From: DASRAA01 sp963814165 | GTDB lineage: Bacteria; Acidobacteriota; Terriglobia; Terriglobales; Acidobacteriaceae | Direction: 5' to 3' | DNA: 64,000 nt | Assembly (NCBI GenBank): GCA_963814165.1 | Contig: CAWFBW010000011.1 | Location: 248,001 to 312,000 of the forward strand | Part shown: piece by piece, positions 47,350 through 56,913 of the stretch | Numbering within the stretch: position 1 is the stretch's first letter | Layout: the number at the start of each line of letters is the position of its first letter | The notes under the pieces: model-generated | Databases searched by the model: none | The model's input: only the letters and a program-made list of their open reading frames with translations | Told to the model about the DNA's origin: nothing | Translations under genes and position numbers: made by a program

Positions 47350-47412
47350 TCAGTGATAATCCGTGATCTCGACGTCGAAAGCGTTGTTGGCGTCGCGAAA
47401 ACTCTTGATTAC
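47350..47412 (-). pseudogene. higB: HigB toxin remnant with internal deletion
   Basis: The frame reads VIKSFRD directly joined to ANNAFDVEITDYH and a stop ten bases before higA. HigB/RelE-type toxins typically begin IKSFRD and end in YDVEIVDYH about 90 residues later, so the N- and C-terminal ends appear joined with the catalytic middle missing. There is no start codon at the expected place (GTA). The toxin is therefore inactive, while its position relative to higA is retained. Confidence 0.65.
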
Positions 47413-47810
47413 GCCATACGTTACTAATGCTACGCGTTAGGGCGATGGCCCACATATCCCGTGGCCCATATCTGCCTTCCTTTGGGAGATGTGGGGCTTT
47501 TGACTTGTCACACTCATCCGTGACCTGCGTCCTATCTTCCGACATTCCGTCTACCCTAGACTCACAGCGGTTAGGAGAAGGGAGAGTTGTCTTCCGACGA
47601 GTTGACAACCTGACGCGTCCCTCGTCCACCTGGAAATGTGAGCTTCGACCTGTGACGGGTCATGTTCGTCCTCGGTTTTTTGCCCCTTGGCCTGCCCGCG
47701 CCTCCGTCCATCCTCCCAAAAACTCCCCTAAGTCCTTATTCCGCAGGATTTTACCCGTAACCCCTACGCGCTCAAGATTTTGCGCGGAAAATGTTCGTAA
47801 CTCCATGATT
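47353..47810. other. Intergenic region between the higBA remnant and the RibD-like gene
   Basis: It contains the HigB remnant (to 47412), hairpin copy H6 at 47461-47496 and most of copy B of the long interspersed repeat (47505-47850). No other gene is supported; the open frames seen lie in the repeat. Confidence 0.6.
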
Positions 47811-47850
47811 CTAAGGATTCTTGGGGGAAGGGGGGAGGGGGGTGCCTTGC
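47461..47850 (+). repeat. Composite interspersed repeat, copy B (hairpin H6 plus body)
   Basis: Starts with the GTGGCCCATATCTGCC... hairpin (47461-47496) and continues with the same ordered blocks as 1574-1984: TCACACTCATCCGTGACCTG, CTTCGACCTGTGACGGGTCA at 47643-47662, three AGGATTT-like units, TAACTCC, and a terminal G run. The last ~40 bases overlap the 3' end of the minus-strand RibD-like gene and encode its Pro-rich last residues (TPLPPSPKNP), showing that the element has grown into the coding end. Confidence 0.7.
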
Positions 47851-48735
47851 TTCCGCCGATACCGATTGAACTGGTGGTCGCCGTGTTTGCGGCAACTCAG
47901 CCACGTCCAGCGCGTCATGCTCTCGCGGGTGAAGCCGGAGCGGCCGAAGACAGTCGGGCGAATCAAGGGATCGATGCCCTGCTCCTTCGCCAGGCGCTCC
48001 TGCTCCGGAGGAACAGCTTGCCCCACCTCCACCGGCGCGACGGTGACGAACTTCTCATCCACCAGGTCGGCCCGCGCCAAAGTGCCGTACAGAGTCGGGC
48101 CGCCCTCGCAGAGCAGGTGTTGAATGCCCAGTTCGCTTCGGAGTTCGCGAATCGCTGCGGGCAGGTCGAGCGTGTCGCCTTCCCCTGCCGAGATTACCGG
48201 GACGTGAGGATGCGTGGCAGCCGTACCGAGACGCATCGCACCGTTTGGGGAAGTCACAATGACGACATCCACGGCGTCGCCGTCGAATACCTTCCATTGC
48301 GAAAGATCGAGATCACGTGCGTGGGTGACAAAGATATTGCGCTGCCGGCCCTTGCCGAGCTTCTCGCGCAAGCGCAGCAACTCCGGAGCTAGCCATCTGA
48401 AACACGATGCCGCGACTCTCTGGGCCGCGGATGCGCTGCTCCTCGCGCAGCGTGTTCATGCCCATCAGCAGGCCGTCGGCGTAGGCGCGCAGCAGGTCCA
48501 TCAGCCAGCGGTCGGCTCGAGACTGGGAGATGTCCCCGCCCGACGCATGCTTTCCCAGCAAGCTGACGATGCCGTCGAGCGATTGCACGAAGTTGGTGTA
48601 GATCCACGGGCGATCGGCGGGCGGCGCAGGAAATCCAAGGCCGCCATAGCCTGTGAGGGCTTCGTCTGCGAATGGCGAGGGCTCGCCGTGGTCGAACAAG
48701 ATTTCAAACACAGGATTCTGGCTGGGAGCATCCAT
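47811..48735 (-). pseudogene. RibD C-terminal (pyrimidine/dihydrofolate reductase-like) protein, frame-interrupted
   Basis: Starts MDAPSQNPVFEILFDHGEPS. The reductase fold begins at RPWIYTNFVQSLDGIVSL, with DRWLMDLLRAYADGLLMGMNTLREE as the NADPH-binding part. An indel near 48385 shifts the frame, after which NIFVTHARDLDLS, LLCEGGPTLYGTLARADLVDE (the conserved GGP loop) and RWTWLSCRKHGDHQFNRYRR follow. It belongs to the RibD_C family, but without a deaminase domain it may reduce a pyrimidine or another NADPH substrate rather than serve riboflavin synthesis. The last residues come from a repeat. Confidence 0.82.
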
Positions 48736-48868
48736 GGCAGGCTTGATTCTATCCCGGGCGTATCCGGCGCTGGCAATTCTGCAAGTAGACAACTACCGCG
48801 CCGGGTCGTTAGCTTGGTGAATACAAAATTGCCAACCGCAACGTGGTCACGCGGAACCAGGAGACGCA

Positions 48869-49957
48869 ATGCCGGAAGCGGGCGGAGCTAACATCGAAGT
48901 CGCTCAAGTACTGAATGAAAAGCACGGACACTCGCCACATCAAAACGCAAAGTGGCTCGAAGCGCTGGAGATCGTCGAGGCGCTGGTTCTCGCCATGGTA
49001 GCGATCGCCACCGCATGGAGCGGCTACCAGGCGGCGCTGTGGGATGGCATGCAGGATGAGCGCTACGAGGAATCAACCAGGCTTCGAGTCGAGGCCCAGG
49101 GCATGACGACTACCGGCGACCAGGAGCGACTGTACGACGCGATGACGTTCTCCGAATGGCTGAAGGCCGACGCTACCGGCAGCAAGAAGGTCGCAGAGCT
49201 TTTCCAACGCCGCTTTCGTCCCGAGTTCCGCGTGGCGTTTGACGCCTGGATGAAGACCGACCCGCTCAACAATCCGAAAGCCCCTCCGGGCCCAATGCTG
49301 ATGCCCGAGTATCACAATGTCCATCTGGAAGACTCGGCCAAGATGGAGAAGGACGCCGCTGCGTTGTTTAAGGCGGGGAGGTTAGCCAGAGGGACGTCGG
49401 ATATGTATGTGCGCGTCACCGTATTGCTGGCGACCGTGCTGTTGCTGACCGCGATTGCTCAACGCTTCAAGACCCACCAGGTTAGGGTGGGCCTGGCGGT
49501 GGTTGCCATGCTATTGCTGTGTTTTCCCGCTGTGGCGCATCTTGCATCTGCCCCGACTGTGAATTCGCGCGCCGGCACTGCCTTTAGTCAGGAATATTCA
49601 GAAAATGGAAATCGTACTAACTGCCAACGAAGCCCGCGTGCTGGGCGCGCTGATCGAAAAAGACATCACGACGCCCGACTACTATCCGCTGTCGCTGAAT
49701 GCGCTGGTGAACGCCTGCAACCAGAAGAACAATCGCGAGCCGGTGATGGCGCTAGACGAAAACACCGTGCGCGACGCGCTGAGTGGGTTGCAGGAGTTCA
49801 ATCTTGCCGGCCCGGCGCGCGGAGCCGACAGCCGTGTTACCAAGTACGAGCACCGCTTGCAGGAGGTGTTCAACTTCTCGCGAGGCGAAACCGCGGTGCT
49901 GTGCGTACTGCTGCTGCGCGGCCCGCAGACACCGGGCGAGCTGCGCGGTCGCACTGA
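48869..49957 (+). CDS. Membrane protein of unknown function; 3' part of the frame is probably spurious
   Basis: The N-terminal ~240 residues look native: a soluble start, one hydrophobic helix (EALVLAMVAIATAWSGYQAAL), a long charged region, and two C-terminal helices (VTVLLATVLLLTAIAQRF and VGLAVVAMLLLCFPAVAHL). From about 49605 the frame overlaps the yceH gene and becomes Arg/Ala-rich shadow sequence, so the true stop was probably lost by an indel near 49560-49600. The layout is reminiscent of DUF4337 proteins, but I am not sure. Confidence 0.55.
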   Translation: MPEAGGANIEVAQVLNEKHGHSPHQNAKWLEALEIVEALVLAMVAIATAWSGYQAALWDGMQDERYEESTRLRVEAQGMTTTGDQERLYDAMTFSEWLKADATGSKKVAELFQRRFRPEFRVAFDAWMKTDPLNNPKAPPGPMLMPEYHNVHLEDSAKMEKDAAALFKAGRLARGTSDMYVRVTVLLATVLLLTAIAQRFKTHQVRVGLAVVAMLLLCFPAVAHLASAPTVNSRAGTAFSQEYSENGNRTNCQRSPRAGRADRKRHHDARLLSAVAECAGERLQPEEQSRAGDGARRKHRARRAEWVAGVQSCRPGARSRQPCYQVRAPLAGGVQLLARRNRGAVRTAAARPADTGRAARSH

Positions 49958-50255
49958 ACGCATGCATCAGTTTGAAGACCTCGATGCGGTGCAGGCCAGC
50001 TTACAAAAGTTGATGCAGCGTGAGCCTCCTCTGGCAGCGGTGCTTCCGCGCCAGCCGGGAACAAAAGAATCGCGCTACGCGCATTTGTTGTGTGGCGAGG
50101 TTGAAGCTGGTTCAACCGCGGTGCCCGCTATGGCGACGAGCCGCGCAAGCGATGACGAACGCGTCGAGCGACTAGAAGAACAAGTGGCGACCTTGCGGGA
50201 AGAAGTGAGGGAATTGAAAGAAATGTTCGAAGGATTTCGCAAGCAGTTCGAGTGA
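49605..50255 (+). CDS. YceH family protein (DUF480)
   Basis: 216 residues with two winged-helix repeats: LTANEARVLGALIEKDITTPDYYPLSLNALVNACNQK is a family signature, then LCVLLLRGPQTPGELRGRTERM. A coiled-coil tail (ERLEEQVATLREEVRELKEMFEGF) ends the protein. Function is unknown; a nucleic-acid-binding role is suggested by the fold. The start follows AGGAAT by about nine bases. Confidence 0.92.
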   Translation: MEIVLTANEARVLGALIEKDITTPDYYPLSLNALVNACNQKNNREPVMALDENTVRDALSGLQEFNLAGPARGADSRVTKYEHRLQEVFNFSRGETAVLCVLLLRGPQTPGELRGRTERMHQFEDLDAVQASLQKLMQREPPLAAVLPRQPGTKESRYAHLLCGEVEAGSTAVPAMATSRASDDERVERLEEQVATLREEVRELKEMFEGFRKQFE

Positions 50256-50277
50256 GACGCAGGCACCCGCGGCAAAT

Positions 50278-53036
50278 TTAGAAGTCTTCGATCATCCACA
50301 CGTTGCTGTCGAAATTTCCGCCCGAAATCGCCAGATGCTTGCCGTCAAGCGAAGGTACTCCCCAACTCGTCGATGACCCGCTCGGCTCCCACAGTTTCCT
50401 GGCGGTTCCGTTGAGGGGAACATAAATCAGCGTCGATCGCCGCGAATCACTGCTGGAAATGAAAAGGCCCTTTCCGTCGGCTGACCAGTCGAGGCCGTTA
50501 AATCCGGCCCAACCCGGAACGACGATCTCCGAGAGTTTCGCGCCGTCGATGGAATACAGCACGATCCTGCCTTCATGGGGATTGAAGCGGCTCACCGCGA
50601 TCATCTTCCCGTCTGGAGACAAGTCCCAGTTGCCGTATGGATTGGGATCGAGCGAGAGCACAGCTCGTCCGCGTCCGTGCTCGTCGTCGTAGGCATACAA
50701 AATACGTTGGGTCTGGCCCGCAGGTATCTCGTCGAAGAGGCAAAGTTGTGCCGGCGCACGGGCGCATCGGTGGTCGGCCATATCGCCGCCGGTCACGATC
50801 ACTTGCGGAGCTCCGCCGCTCACGGCAATGCGCATCAGCGAAGCACGGCTCACGTGCGTATAAGGCGGGTCAGGCGATGAGAGATAGTGAATCGACTTGC
50901 CGTCCGCGCTCAACCGCGGACCCCACTTATACTCCGGCCCGGAAGTAAGAGCCTCTGCGTCGGTTTCGTCCGACGGCCTGACGAAAGATGTTGGACAGGC
51001 CGTTCCGGTCGGAGAAGAAAATGACGGACTTGTTGTCAGCGGCCCAAGACGTTGGTAAGTCGTCATGCTCGTCAAGGGTCAGGCGGCGCAAGCCCGTAAG
51101 GTGCGTCGCACCCGCGTCGAGATCAGCCACGTACACGTCAGCCTGAAAATTGAATTTCAGGAACGTCAGGCGCTTCGAATCTGCGGTAGCGCTGAACATC
51201 GCGAACGTGAAGCCAGGCCAGTCGGTAAGTCGCCGAGGCTCGCCCTGCGGTTTTCCGGTCGCTGAATCGACTGATACCGCCCACAGGTCGGAATCGCTAG
51301 TGGCAGGCGCTGGATCGTTGGGATGCGCAGCCCGTCGCATCAAGGCGTAAACCATGCGGCCATCGCGCAGCCAGTAAGCGTCGGTAAGAAACTGGTTCGA
51401 CACGACGACGGTCGTCGTGCCCGAGGCAAGGTCGAACGTATCAATCTCAGGGACCGCATTGGTCCGCTGGTAAAGGTAGGCCAGCCTCTTGCCATCGGCG
51501 GACCAGCTCACGTGATAGAACCCGCTGTCATGTTCAGCGGAGACGACCTTGCGGGGGGCCTCACCACGCTCATTCATGAACCAGATGTCCGGGCCACCGT
51601 AATAGTCCATATGGCTGTGGTAGGCAATGAGCGAACCATCGGGCGAGATGGACGAAGCCCAGGCGTCATCGCGCAGCAGCTGCTTGTTGCCCAACAACGT
51701 CACCAGCCACACGCTGGAGTCATTTCCCTTTAGCGCGTTGGCGACAAACTTGGTGCCGTCTGGAAACCAGGCGACCGGGAACCAACTGCTCTTGCCGGTC
51801 GCGGATTCCGAGGGAGGGCTGATGGTCTGAATTTCTCCCGAGGCGATCGATTTGATGTGAATGCCGTTGGAGTCGGAATACGCAAGATAGCGGCCATCGG
51901 GCGAGATGGCGCTTCCATCCACGGCGTTTTCGGGGGGATTCGCGGTCAGGCGGAACTGCTGGACCTTCGATGGTTGTGCTGCCGGTGTCTTGCGAGCTGT
52001 TGGCGAAGAACCATGCGGCTGCAGCCACGATCGCTATGGCACACCCCGCAATCGCCCACTTGTGCCATGTACGTTGCGCTTGCACCGGCATCTGTCCCGT
52101 ACCCTGAATCGGTCCCGAGTCGCTTGCGTGAGAGCCCGAGTCCACCAGGCGCTTGAGACGGACCAGGTCGGTGCGCAGGTCGGCGGCGCTCTGATAGCGA
52201 AGGTGAGGATCCTTTTCCAGCGCCTTGTCGACAATCTCTTGAAGCTTTGGCGGCGCTTGCGGATTCAACTCGAGGACGGGAGTCGGGACGCGATTGAGCA
52301 CCGCGTCGAAGATGACACCTTGCGTCGCACCACCGAATGCGGCGCGGCCCGTGGCCATCTCGTAGAGCACGGCACCGAACGAGAACAAGTCGCTGCGATG
52401 GTCCAATTCTTCGCCGCGGACCTGCTCGGGTGACATGTAGGGAACAGTGCCCACGCCGGGCCCGGAGGTGGTGGTATGAGGCGACGCGGTTACGGTTGGC
52501 AGCGCTCGCACATCCAAGGTTTCACCGGCCAGCATTCCTCCGTGAATATGCTTGGCCAGCCCAAAGTCAAGAAGCTTAGCGAGCCCGCGCTTGATAATGA
52601 AAATGTTTTCCGGCTTGATGTCGCGGTGGAGAATGCCGTGGGTGTGCGCGGCGTCGAGCGCGTCGGCGATCTGGGTCGCCCACTCCAGCAGGGTCTTCAG
52701 CTTGGCTGGACCGCCGTACAATTCGTCGCGAAGGGTCTGGCCTTCCAGAAGCTCCATGGCGATGAAGGTGTACCCGTCGGCATCATCGATGTCGTAGATC
52801 GTGCAAATCGAAGGGTGGTTCAGGGATGAGGCCGCCCGCGCTTCCCGCCGAAAGCGATCCAAGGCCTGCGGATCGCGCGACAAGTTCTCGGGCAGGAATT
52901 TCAACCCTACCCGCCGGCCGAGTTTGAGTTCCTCAGCCTCGTACACTGCGCCCATCCCGCCGCTACCAAGCTTCTTGACGATGCGGTAGTGCGACAACGT
53001 CTGGCCGATCAGATGGTCGGGGGCATCCACAGCCAA
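50278..53036 (-). pseudogene. Serine/threonine protein kinase with C-terminal beta-propeller (frame-interrupted)
   Basis: N-terminal PknB-type kinase: glycine loop LGSGGMGAVYEAE, Lys in VGLKFLP, catalytic HRDIKPEN, DFGLAK and SPEQVRG, then one membrane helix (WAIAGCAIAIVAAAAWFF). The sensor half is a TolB/WD40-like propeller with repeated motifs such as SPDGRYLAYSDSNG, SADGKRLAYLY and SPDGKMIAVSRF. Two indels, near 51990 and 50980, split it into three frames; the joined length is about 900 residues. It is probably a transmembrane receptor kinase, a type expanded in Acidobacteriota; the ligand is unknown. Confidence 0.88.
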
Positions 53037-53077
53037 AATCTTATTGTCGGCTGCGCGTGCTGGTCAATTCACCCCGG

Positions 53078-54271
53078 CTAGTCGTCGCCGTACGCCGTTT
53101 CCAGGTGCGAACCCTGCACGTCTTCCCACGGCGGCAGCAGCTTGATCAACGCCCACAAAATGAAAAACGGAAGAATGGTGAGCACAATTGAGACCAGTAG
53201 TCCCTCCCGCGCCACGAACCCCATTTTGTAGGTCGTGTAACCAAGAAAGCTCTTGGAAAAGAGCTGTCCGCCGATCACGACGTTCCAGCGCATGGCGAAG
53301 ATTCCCATCAGCGTCAGGCAGCCTGCGACGGAGTAGATCAGTTTGCGTTTCGCCTCACTCAGCGGCACCATCTGGGTAAACGCCAGAAGCAGAATGGGCG
53401 TCAGGGTGCCCAGCAGGATCTGGATCACGATGTGCGGAAAGTACAGCTTGGTGTGCACCATGAAGTCGAGGCTGCGGAAGGACTCGTCTGCCTCGTAGAT
53501 GCGGTGGATGAGGTCCAGCAGTTCCAACGTGAAGTCGATGAGGAAGGTGTAGAACAGGTACTTCGCGATGGTGTCCACGCAGCGCATGTCAATATCTTCG
53601 CCGCGCGCACGGCAAAGGAACATGTAGACGAGCATGACAGTCGCGATGCCCGAGACCATCGCCGAGAAAATAAAGACGACCGGCATCAGGGGAGACGACC
53701 ACCACGGATTGGCCTTGATGCTTCCGAAGATGAAGCCGACGTAACCGTGAAGCAGAAAGGCCGAGGGAATGCCGATGATCGTGACCATCCAGCCGATCTT
53801 GTGGTCGATGGCCAGCGCCCCTTCGCTGATGTTGCTCGAACCCAGCGTCATGGCCTTGTAGAGCAGCCGCTTCCATCCCGTCGTGGTTTGCGAAAGGATG
53901 ACGATGTCGCGCCGGTAGTCGAGCCAGATTTCCAGAACGAGGACCGCCATCAGGTACCACAGGTACACGAAACCGAACATCGCCATCGCCGACGAGGTAT
54001 GCGGCGTCAGGTACATCTCCAGCGAGCGCTCGGGATGGCCGAGGTGCAATTGCAGCGGCAGCGGGGCGATCAGCAGAAACGCCAGCGCGGTCAGCAGGGC
54101 GAGCCGGTAAGTGGGCTTCACCGCTTCTACCCGAAAGACGCGCTCCAGCGACGCCAGGATGAATGCGCCCGCGACAAGGCCCGTCAGGAACGGATAGAGA
54201 ACGATCAGCACGCTCCACTGCAGCTCGATCTCGTTGGGATACATGAAGCCTTCAACTGGTATGCCGTGCAT
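53078..54271 (-). CDS. nrfD: NrfD/PsrC-type quinone-linked membrane subunit
   Basis: 397 residues with nine to ten membrane helices and the NrfD/polysulfide-reductase C fold (WSVLIVLYPFLTGLVAGAF at the start; HLGHPERSLEMYLTP, a motif typical of the family, near residue 78). It exchanges electrons between membrane quinones and the ferredoxin-like subunit encoded upstream; the two genes are eight bases apart. NrfD-type proteins can contribute to the proton gradient in some complexes. Confidence 0.9.
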   Translation of the reverse strand: MHGIPVEGFMYPNEIELQWSVLIVLYPFLTGLVAGAFILASLERVFRVEAVKPTYRLALLTALAFLLIAPLPLQLHLGHPERSLEMYLTPHTSSAMAMFGFVYLWYLMAVLVLEIWLDYRRDIVILSQTTTGWKRLLYKAMTLGSSNISEGALAIDHKIGWMVTIIGIPSAFLLHGYVGFIFGSIKANPWWSSPLMPVVFIFSAMVSGIATVMLVYMFLCRARGEDIDMRCVDTIAKYLFYTFLIDFTLELLDLIHRIYEADESFRSLDFMVHTKLYFPHIVIQILLGTLTPILLLAFTQMVPLSEAKRKLIYSVAGCLTLMGIFAMRWNVVIGGQLFSKSFLGYTTYKMGFVAREGLLVSIVLTILPFFILWALIKLLPPWEDVQGSHLETAYGDD

Positions 54272-54279
54272 GTATCCTC

Positions 54280-55011
54280 CTATCGCACCGAGCCGTCGAG
54301 GCCGTAGTAGAACGCCTTGGCTTGGGTTGCCAGATGCGGTTTTAAGACCTGGACGCTGTGGGTCTCAATGAACTTGTGCGCCGGGTCGTTCGGGTTCTTC
54401 AGGTCCACCAACTGGCGAGTTCCCGTAGGGCAGGTTTCGCAACACGCGGTGGTGAGTCCCTTGGTGATGCGGTGATAGCAGAGCGTGCACTTGGAGGCCG
54501 TCTCGGTTTCGGGATTCAGGAAGCGGCAACCGTAAGGGCAAGCCTGAATGCAGTAGCGGCATCCCAGACAGTATTTCGAGTCCACCAGCACTACGCCGTC
54601 GGGAGAAACAAACGTCGCGCCCACCGGGCAAACCTGCGTGCACGGCGAGTCGGCGCAGTGGTTGCACATCTTGGGAACATAGAAGTTCTTGCCGCCCTCG
54701 TCTTCGAGCGGGGGAAATCCATGCTTGCCGCCTTCGGGCGAGTCGACCGCCGGGTTCTCCACGGGCCAGCCCGCCACGTGATACCGCTCGACCCAGGTGC
54801 GGTAGTAGCCATCGGGCACGTTGTTTTCTGCCTGGCAAGCCTGCACACAAGTCCCGCAGCCGATGCACTTGGTCACGTCAATTAGCAGGCCCCACCAGTG
54901 GTCGGTCATGTTGTAGTTGGGCGCGGCTTCCGGAGTGCCCGCGATGATCGCATCCCAGGCAATCGCGGCGGCGGGCAAAAGATAGAGGAGCCTACGGCGG
55001 GTGATGTTCAT
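54280..55011 (-). CDS. nrfC: Four-cluster ferredoxin-like subunit (NrfC/DmsB type)
   Basis: 243 residues with a possible Tat-like start (MNITRRRLLYLLPAAAIAW) and four [4Fe-4S] cluster motifs: CIGCGTCVQAC, CNHCADSPCTQVCP, CLGCRYCIQACPYGC and CTLCYHR followed by CCETCP. It relays electrons between the NrfD membrane subunit and the cytochrome or a missing catalytic partner. It overlaps the cytochrome gene by four bases, so all three are one operon. Confidence 0.92.
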   Translation of the reverse strand: MNITRRRLLYLLPAAAIAWDAIIAGTPEAAPNYNMTDHWWGLLIDVTKCIGCGTCVQACQAENNVPDGYYRTWVERYHVAGWPVENPAVDSPEGGKHGFPPLEDEGGKNFYVPKMCNHCADSPCTQVCPVGATFVSPDGVVLVDSKYCLGCRYCIQACPYGCRFLNPETETASKCTLCYHRITKGLTTACCETCPTGTRQLVDLKNPNDPAHKFIETHSVQVLKPHLATQAKAFYYGLDGSVR

Positions 55012-55511
55012 TTCTTCCCCTCGCTCGGTTTGTCGGCGCTCGCCGTGTCGGCGCCCCCAATGCGCGGGCTATGCGGTTGGTGGCAGGTGTCGCAAGGCAC
55101 GCCACCGGAGTGCTCAGCCGACACCACCTGCGGAAAGCTTGCAGGCTTGGCTTTGTTCGCCTCGTGGCATCGAACGCAGAGCACTGCGACGTCCATTTTG
55201 GGAGGCTGTAGTGCCGTTGGATCGTCAGCATGCTTGGCCAACGGTCCGTGACACGATTCGCAGGCCACATGAGCGTGAACGCCCTTGCTCTTCACGTCGT
55301 ACACGTCGGTGTGGCAGCTTTCGCAAGCCCCGTGGCCGGCGAACATGATCGGCTTGGCAGCAATTTCGGCCAGGGCGGCGCCGCGATAGTGTCCGTATTG
55401 CCCGAAACTCTTCGGAACGAAGATACTTCGCGCCACCAGGAATAAAACGACCCCGGCGGCAAAAACCGCCGCCATCCGCCACAAGTGCCCTGCATCTTTT
55501 AGATTTGCCAT
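55008..55511 (-). CDS. Membrane-anchored tetrahaem cytochrome c
   Basis: 167 residues from ATG 55511 (MANLKDAGHLWRM), with an N-terminal anchor helix (VFAAGVVLFLVARSIFV) and four c-type haem motifs: CESCH twice, CVRCH and CDTCH. The C-terminal ~20 residues are disordered (Ala, Asp, Lys). It is the first gene of the cytochrome-FeS-NrfD operon and the likely periplasmic electron carrier of the complex. No NrfA, molybdopterin or hydrogenase catalytic gene lies nearby. Confidence 0.9.
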   Translation of the reverse strand: MANLKDAGHLWRMAAVFAAGVVLFLVARSIFVPKSFGQYGHYRGAALAEIAAKPIMFAGHGACESCHTDVYDVKSKGVHAHVACESCHGPLAKHADDPTALQPPKMDVAVLCVRCHEANKAKPASFPQVVSAEHSGGVPCDTCHQPHSPRIGGADTASADKPSEGKK

Positions 55512-55788
55512 AGGATAATCGCGAGTACTCCGCCAAGCGGTCGATCCGCCTGCCGGCTGTGCGGACCAGCTCAAGAAAGGTTGGGCACAGCAGCTTTGTT
55601 GATAAAAGACGAGCTAACCCACCGGCTGTGCGTCAGGTCACACGTGAACGTGACAAGCACACAGATGCCAATCCTCGCGGCTTCGACGTGAGCGCGGAAG
55701 TTCATCCAGTCGTGGAAGTCAGTTTTTGGGACAGCACGAGGCTGCAACGGTACCATCGGTATCGGTATCCAATACGGAGAGGGTAAAA

Positions 55789-56188
55789 ATGGCCGACAAA
55801 ATCAGGAAGACCGAAGAAGAGTGGCGCCAGGAGCTGACCGAAGAGCAGCATCGCGTGCTGCGCAAGAAGGGAACCGAAATGCCCTTCAGCGGCGAGTACG
55901 AAAGCGAGACCACTCCCGGCGTGTACAAATGCGCGGGATGCGGGCAGGAGTTGTTTCTGTCAGACACCAAGTTCGATGCCGGATGCGGCTGGCCGAGCTT
56001 CTACCAGCCGTGTAGGGGAAGACAAAGTCGATGCCCACGAAGACAACACCCTCGGCATGCGTCGCGTCGAGGTCACCTGTTCGCGCTGCGACGGGCACCT
56101 GGGACACGTCTTTCCGGATGGCCCGCGACCGACCGGGCTGCGCTACTGCATCAATTCGGTATCGCTGAAGCTGGAGCCGAAGGAGTAG
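55789..56188 (+). pseudogene. msrB: Peptide-methionine (R)-S-oxide reductase MsrB (frame-interrupted)
   Basis: Starts MADKIRKTEEEWRQELTEEQ after a GGAGAGGG ribosome site. Zinc Cys pairs CAGCG and CSRCD and the GWPSFYQP motif are present; an indel near 56012 shifts the frame, and the catalytic Cys follows in RYCINSVSL near the end. It repairs methionine-R-sulfoxide using thioredoxin. It is divergent from the cytochrome operon. The normal total length suggests a sequence error. Confidence 0.9.
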
Positions 56189-56199
56189 GCGGGTTTTCC

Positions 56200-56220
56200 A
56201 CCACAGAGACACAGAGGCAA
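56200..56220 (+). repeat. CCACAGAGACACAGAGGCA repeat, single copy
   Basis: One arm of the inverted repeat seen at 20337-20401, located between the convergent msrB and P-loop NTPase genes. Confidence 0.6.
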
Positions 56221-56286
56221 CAAAGGCAGAACGGGCAATATTCGACCGGACCTAGGCAGACCGCGAATTATTCTAGATTTTTGGGT

Positions 56287-56913
56287 CTATGTTTCTCGTC
56301 GTCTCAGTGGCTTTAGGGTAAGTTTTCTTCGCACGAACTCGATCAGTTCCGGCGTCACATAGGGCGGCGGAGTGATACGAAAGACTGGCTTACCGGCAAC
56401 AGGCTTCAGTGAAACTTTCTCCCAAGCAACCTCACCGGTACTGTCGTGCAGCACCACGGCATCCGCGCGGTCCAGAAATTCCTTCGCCGATGCCTTGAAG
56501 TCAGGATTCGCGGCGTCAAGCACGGTGAGGTAGAGGTCGGGCCGCAGGAAGCGCATTACGCTGTTCGATTCGAGGATGGCGTTTTCCGCGCCCGCCAGTT
56601 CTTTGCGTAGCCGCGGCATGGCTTCCGCCAACATTCCCTGGCGCGTGCGCACCCACAGCGAGCGAGCGGCTCCAGACACCAGGAATCGCGAGGAATCGGT
56701 TTCCCCGCTTCGGTCGCGCTCTTCCGTGACGGCCCACGAATGGTCATCCGTCGCGCAGTCGCAAGGCTCGCCATTGGCCGAACAGATGCCGTGCCCGTAT
56801 TGCGTAATCTTCACCGCCGTCCAATGCATCTCAGGCAGAGCGGCGATGATGCCAGCAACTACGCTGGTTTTCCCCACGCTGCGCGAGTGTCCGCCGACAA
56901 CGACGATGGCCAT
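56287..56913 (-). CDS. SIMIBI-class P-loop NTPase of unknown role (MobB/BioD-like)
   Basis: 208 residues with an N-terminal phosphate-binding loop VVGGHSRSVGKTS (G-x5-GKT), the variant spacing of the BioD/MobB-type SIMIBI enzymes, followed by MHWTAVKITQYGHG, and a second motif region near ENAILESNSVM. There is no MobA-like partner. The ATG shares one base with the lpxD stop, so it is co-expressed with lpxD; a link to envelope synthesis is inference only. Confidence 0.7.
   Translation of the reverse strand: MAIVVVGGHSRSVGKTSVVAGIIAALPEMHWTAVKITQYGHGICSANGEPCDCATDDHSWAVTEERDRSGETDSSRFLVSGAARSLWVRTRQGMLAEAMPRLRKELAGAENAILESNSVMRFLRPDLYLTVLDAANPDFKASAKEFLDRADAVVLHDSTGEVAWEKVSLKPVAGKPVFRITPPPYVTPELIEFVRRKLTLKPLRRRET

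Noticed and set aside
47427..48392. A 321-codon plus-strand frame across the repeat and the RibD-like gene
   Set aside because: It is partly repeat and partly antisense to the RibD-like reductase.
49605..49957. C-terminal extension of the 48869 membrane protein overlapping yceH
   Set aside because: The overlapping part is an Arg/Ala-rich shadow of a clear DUF480 gene in another frame.
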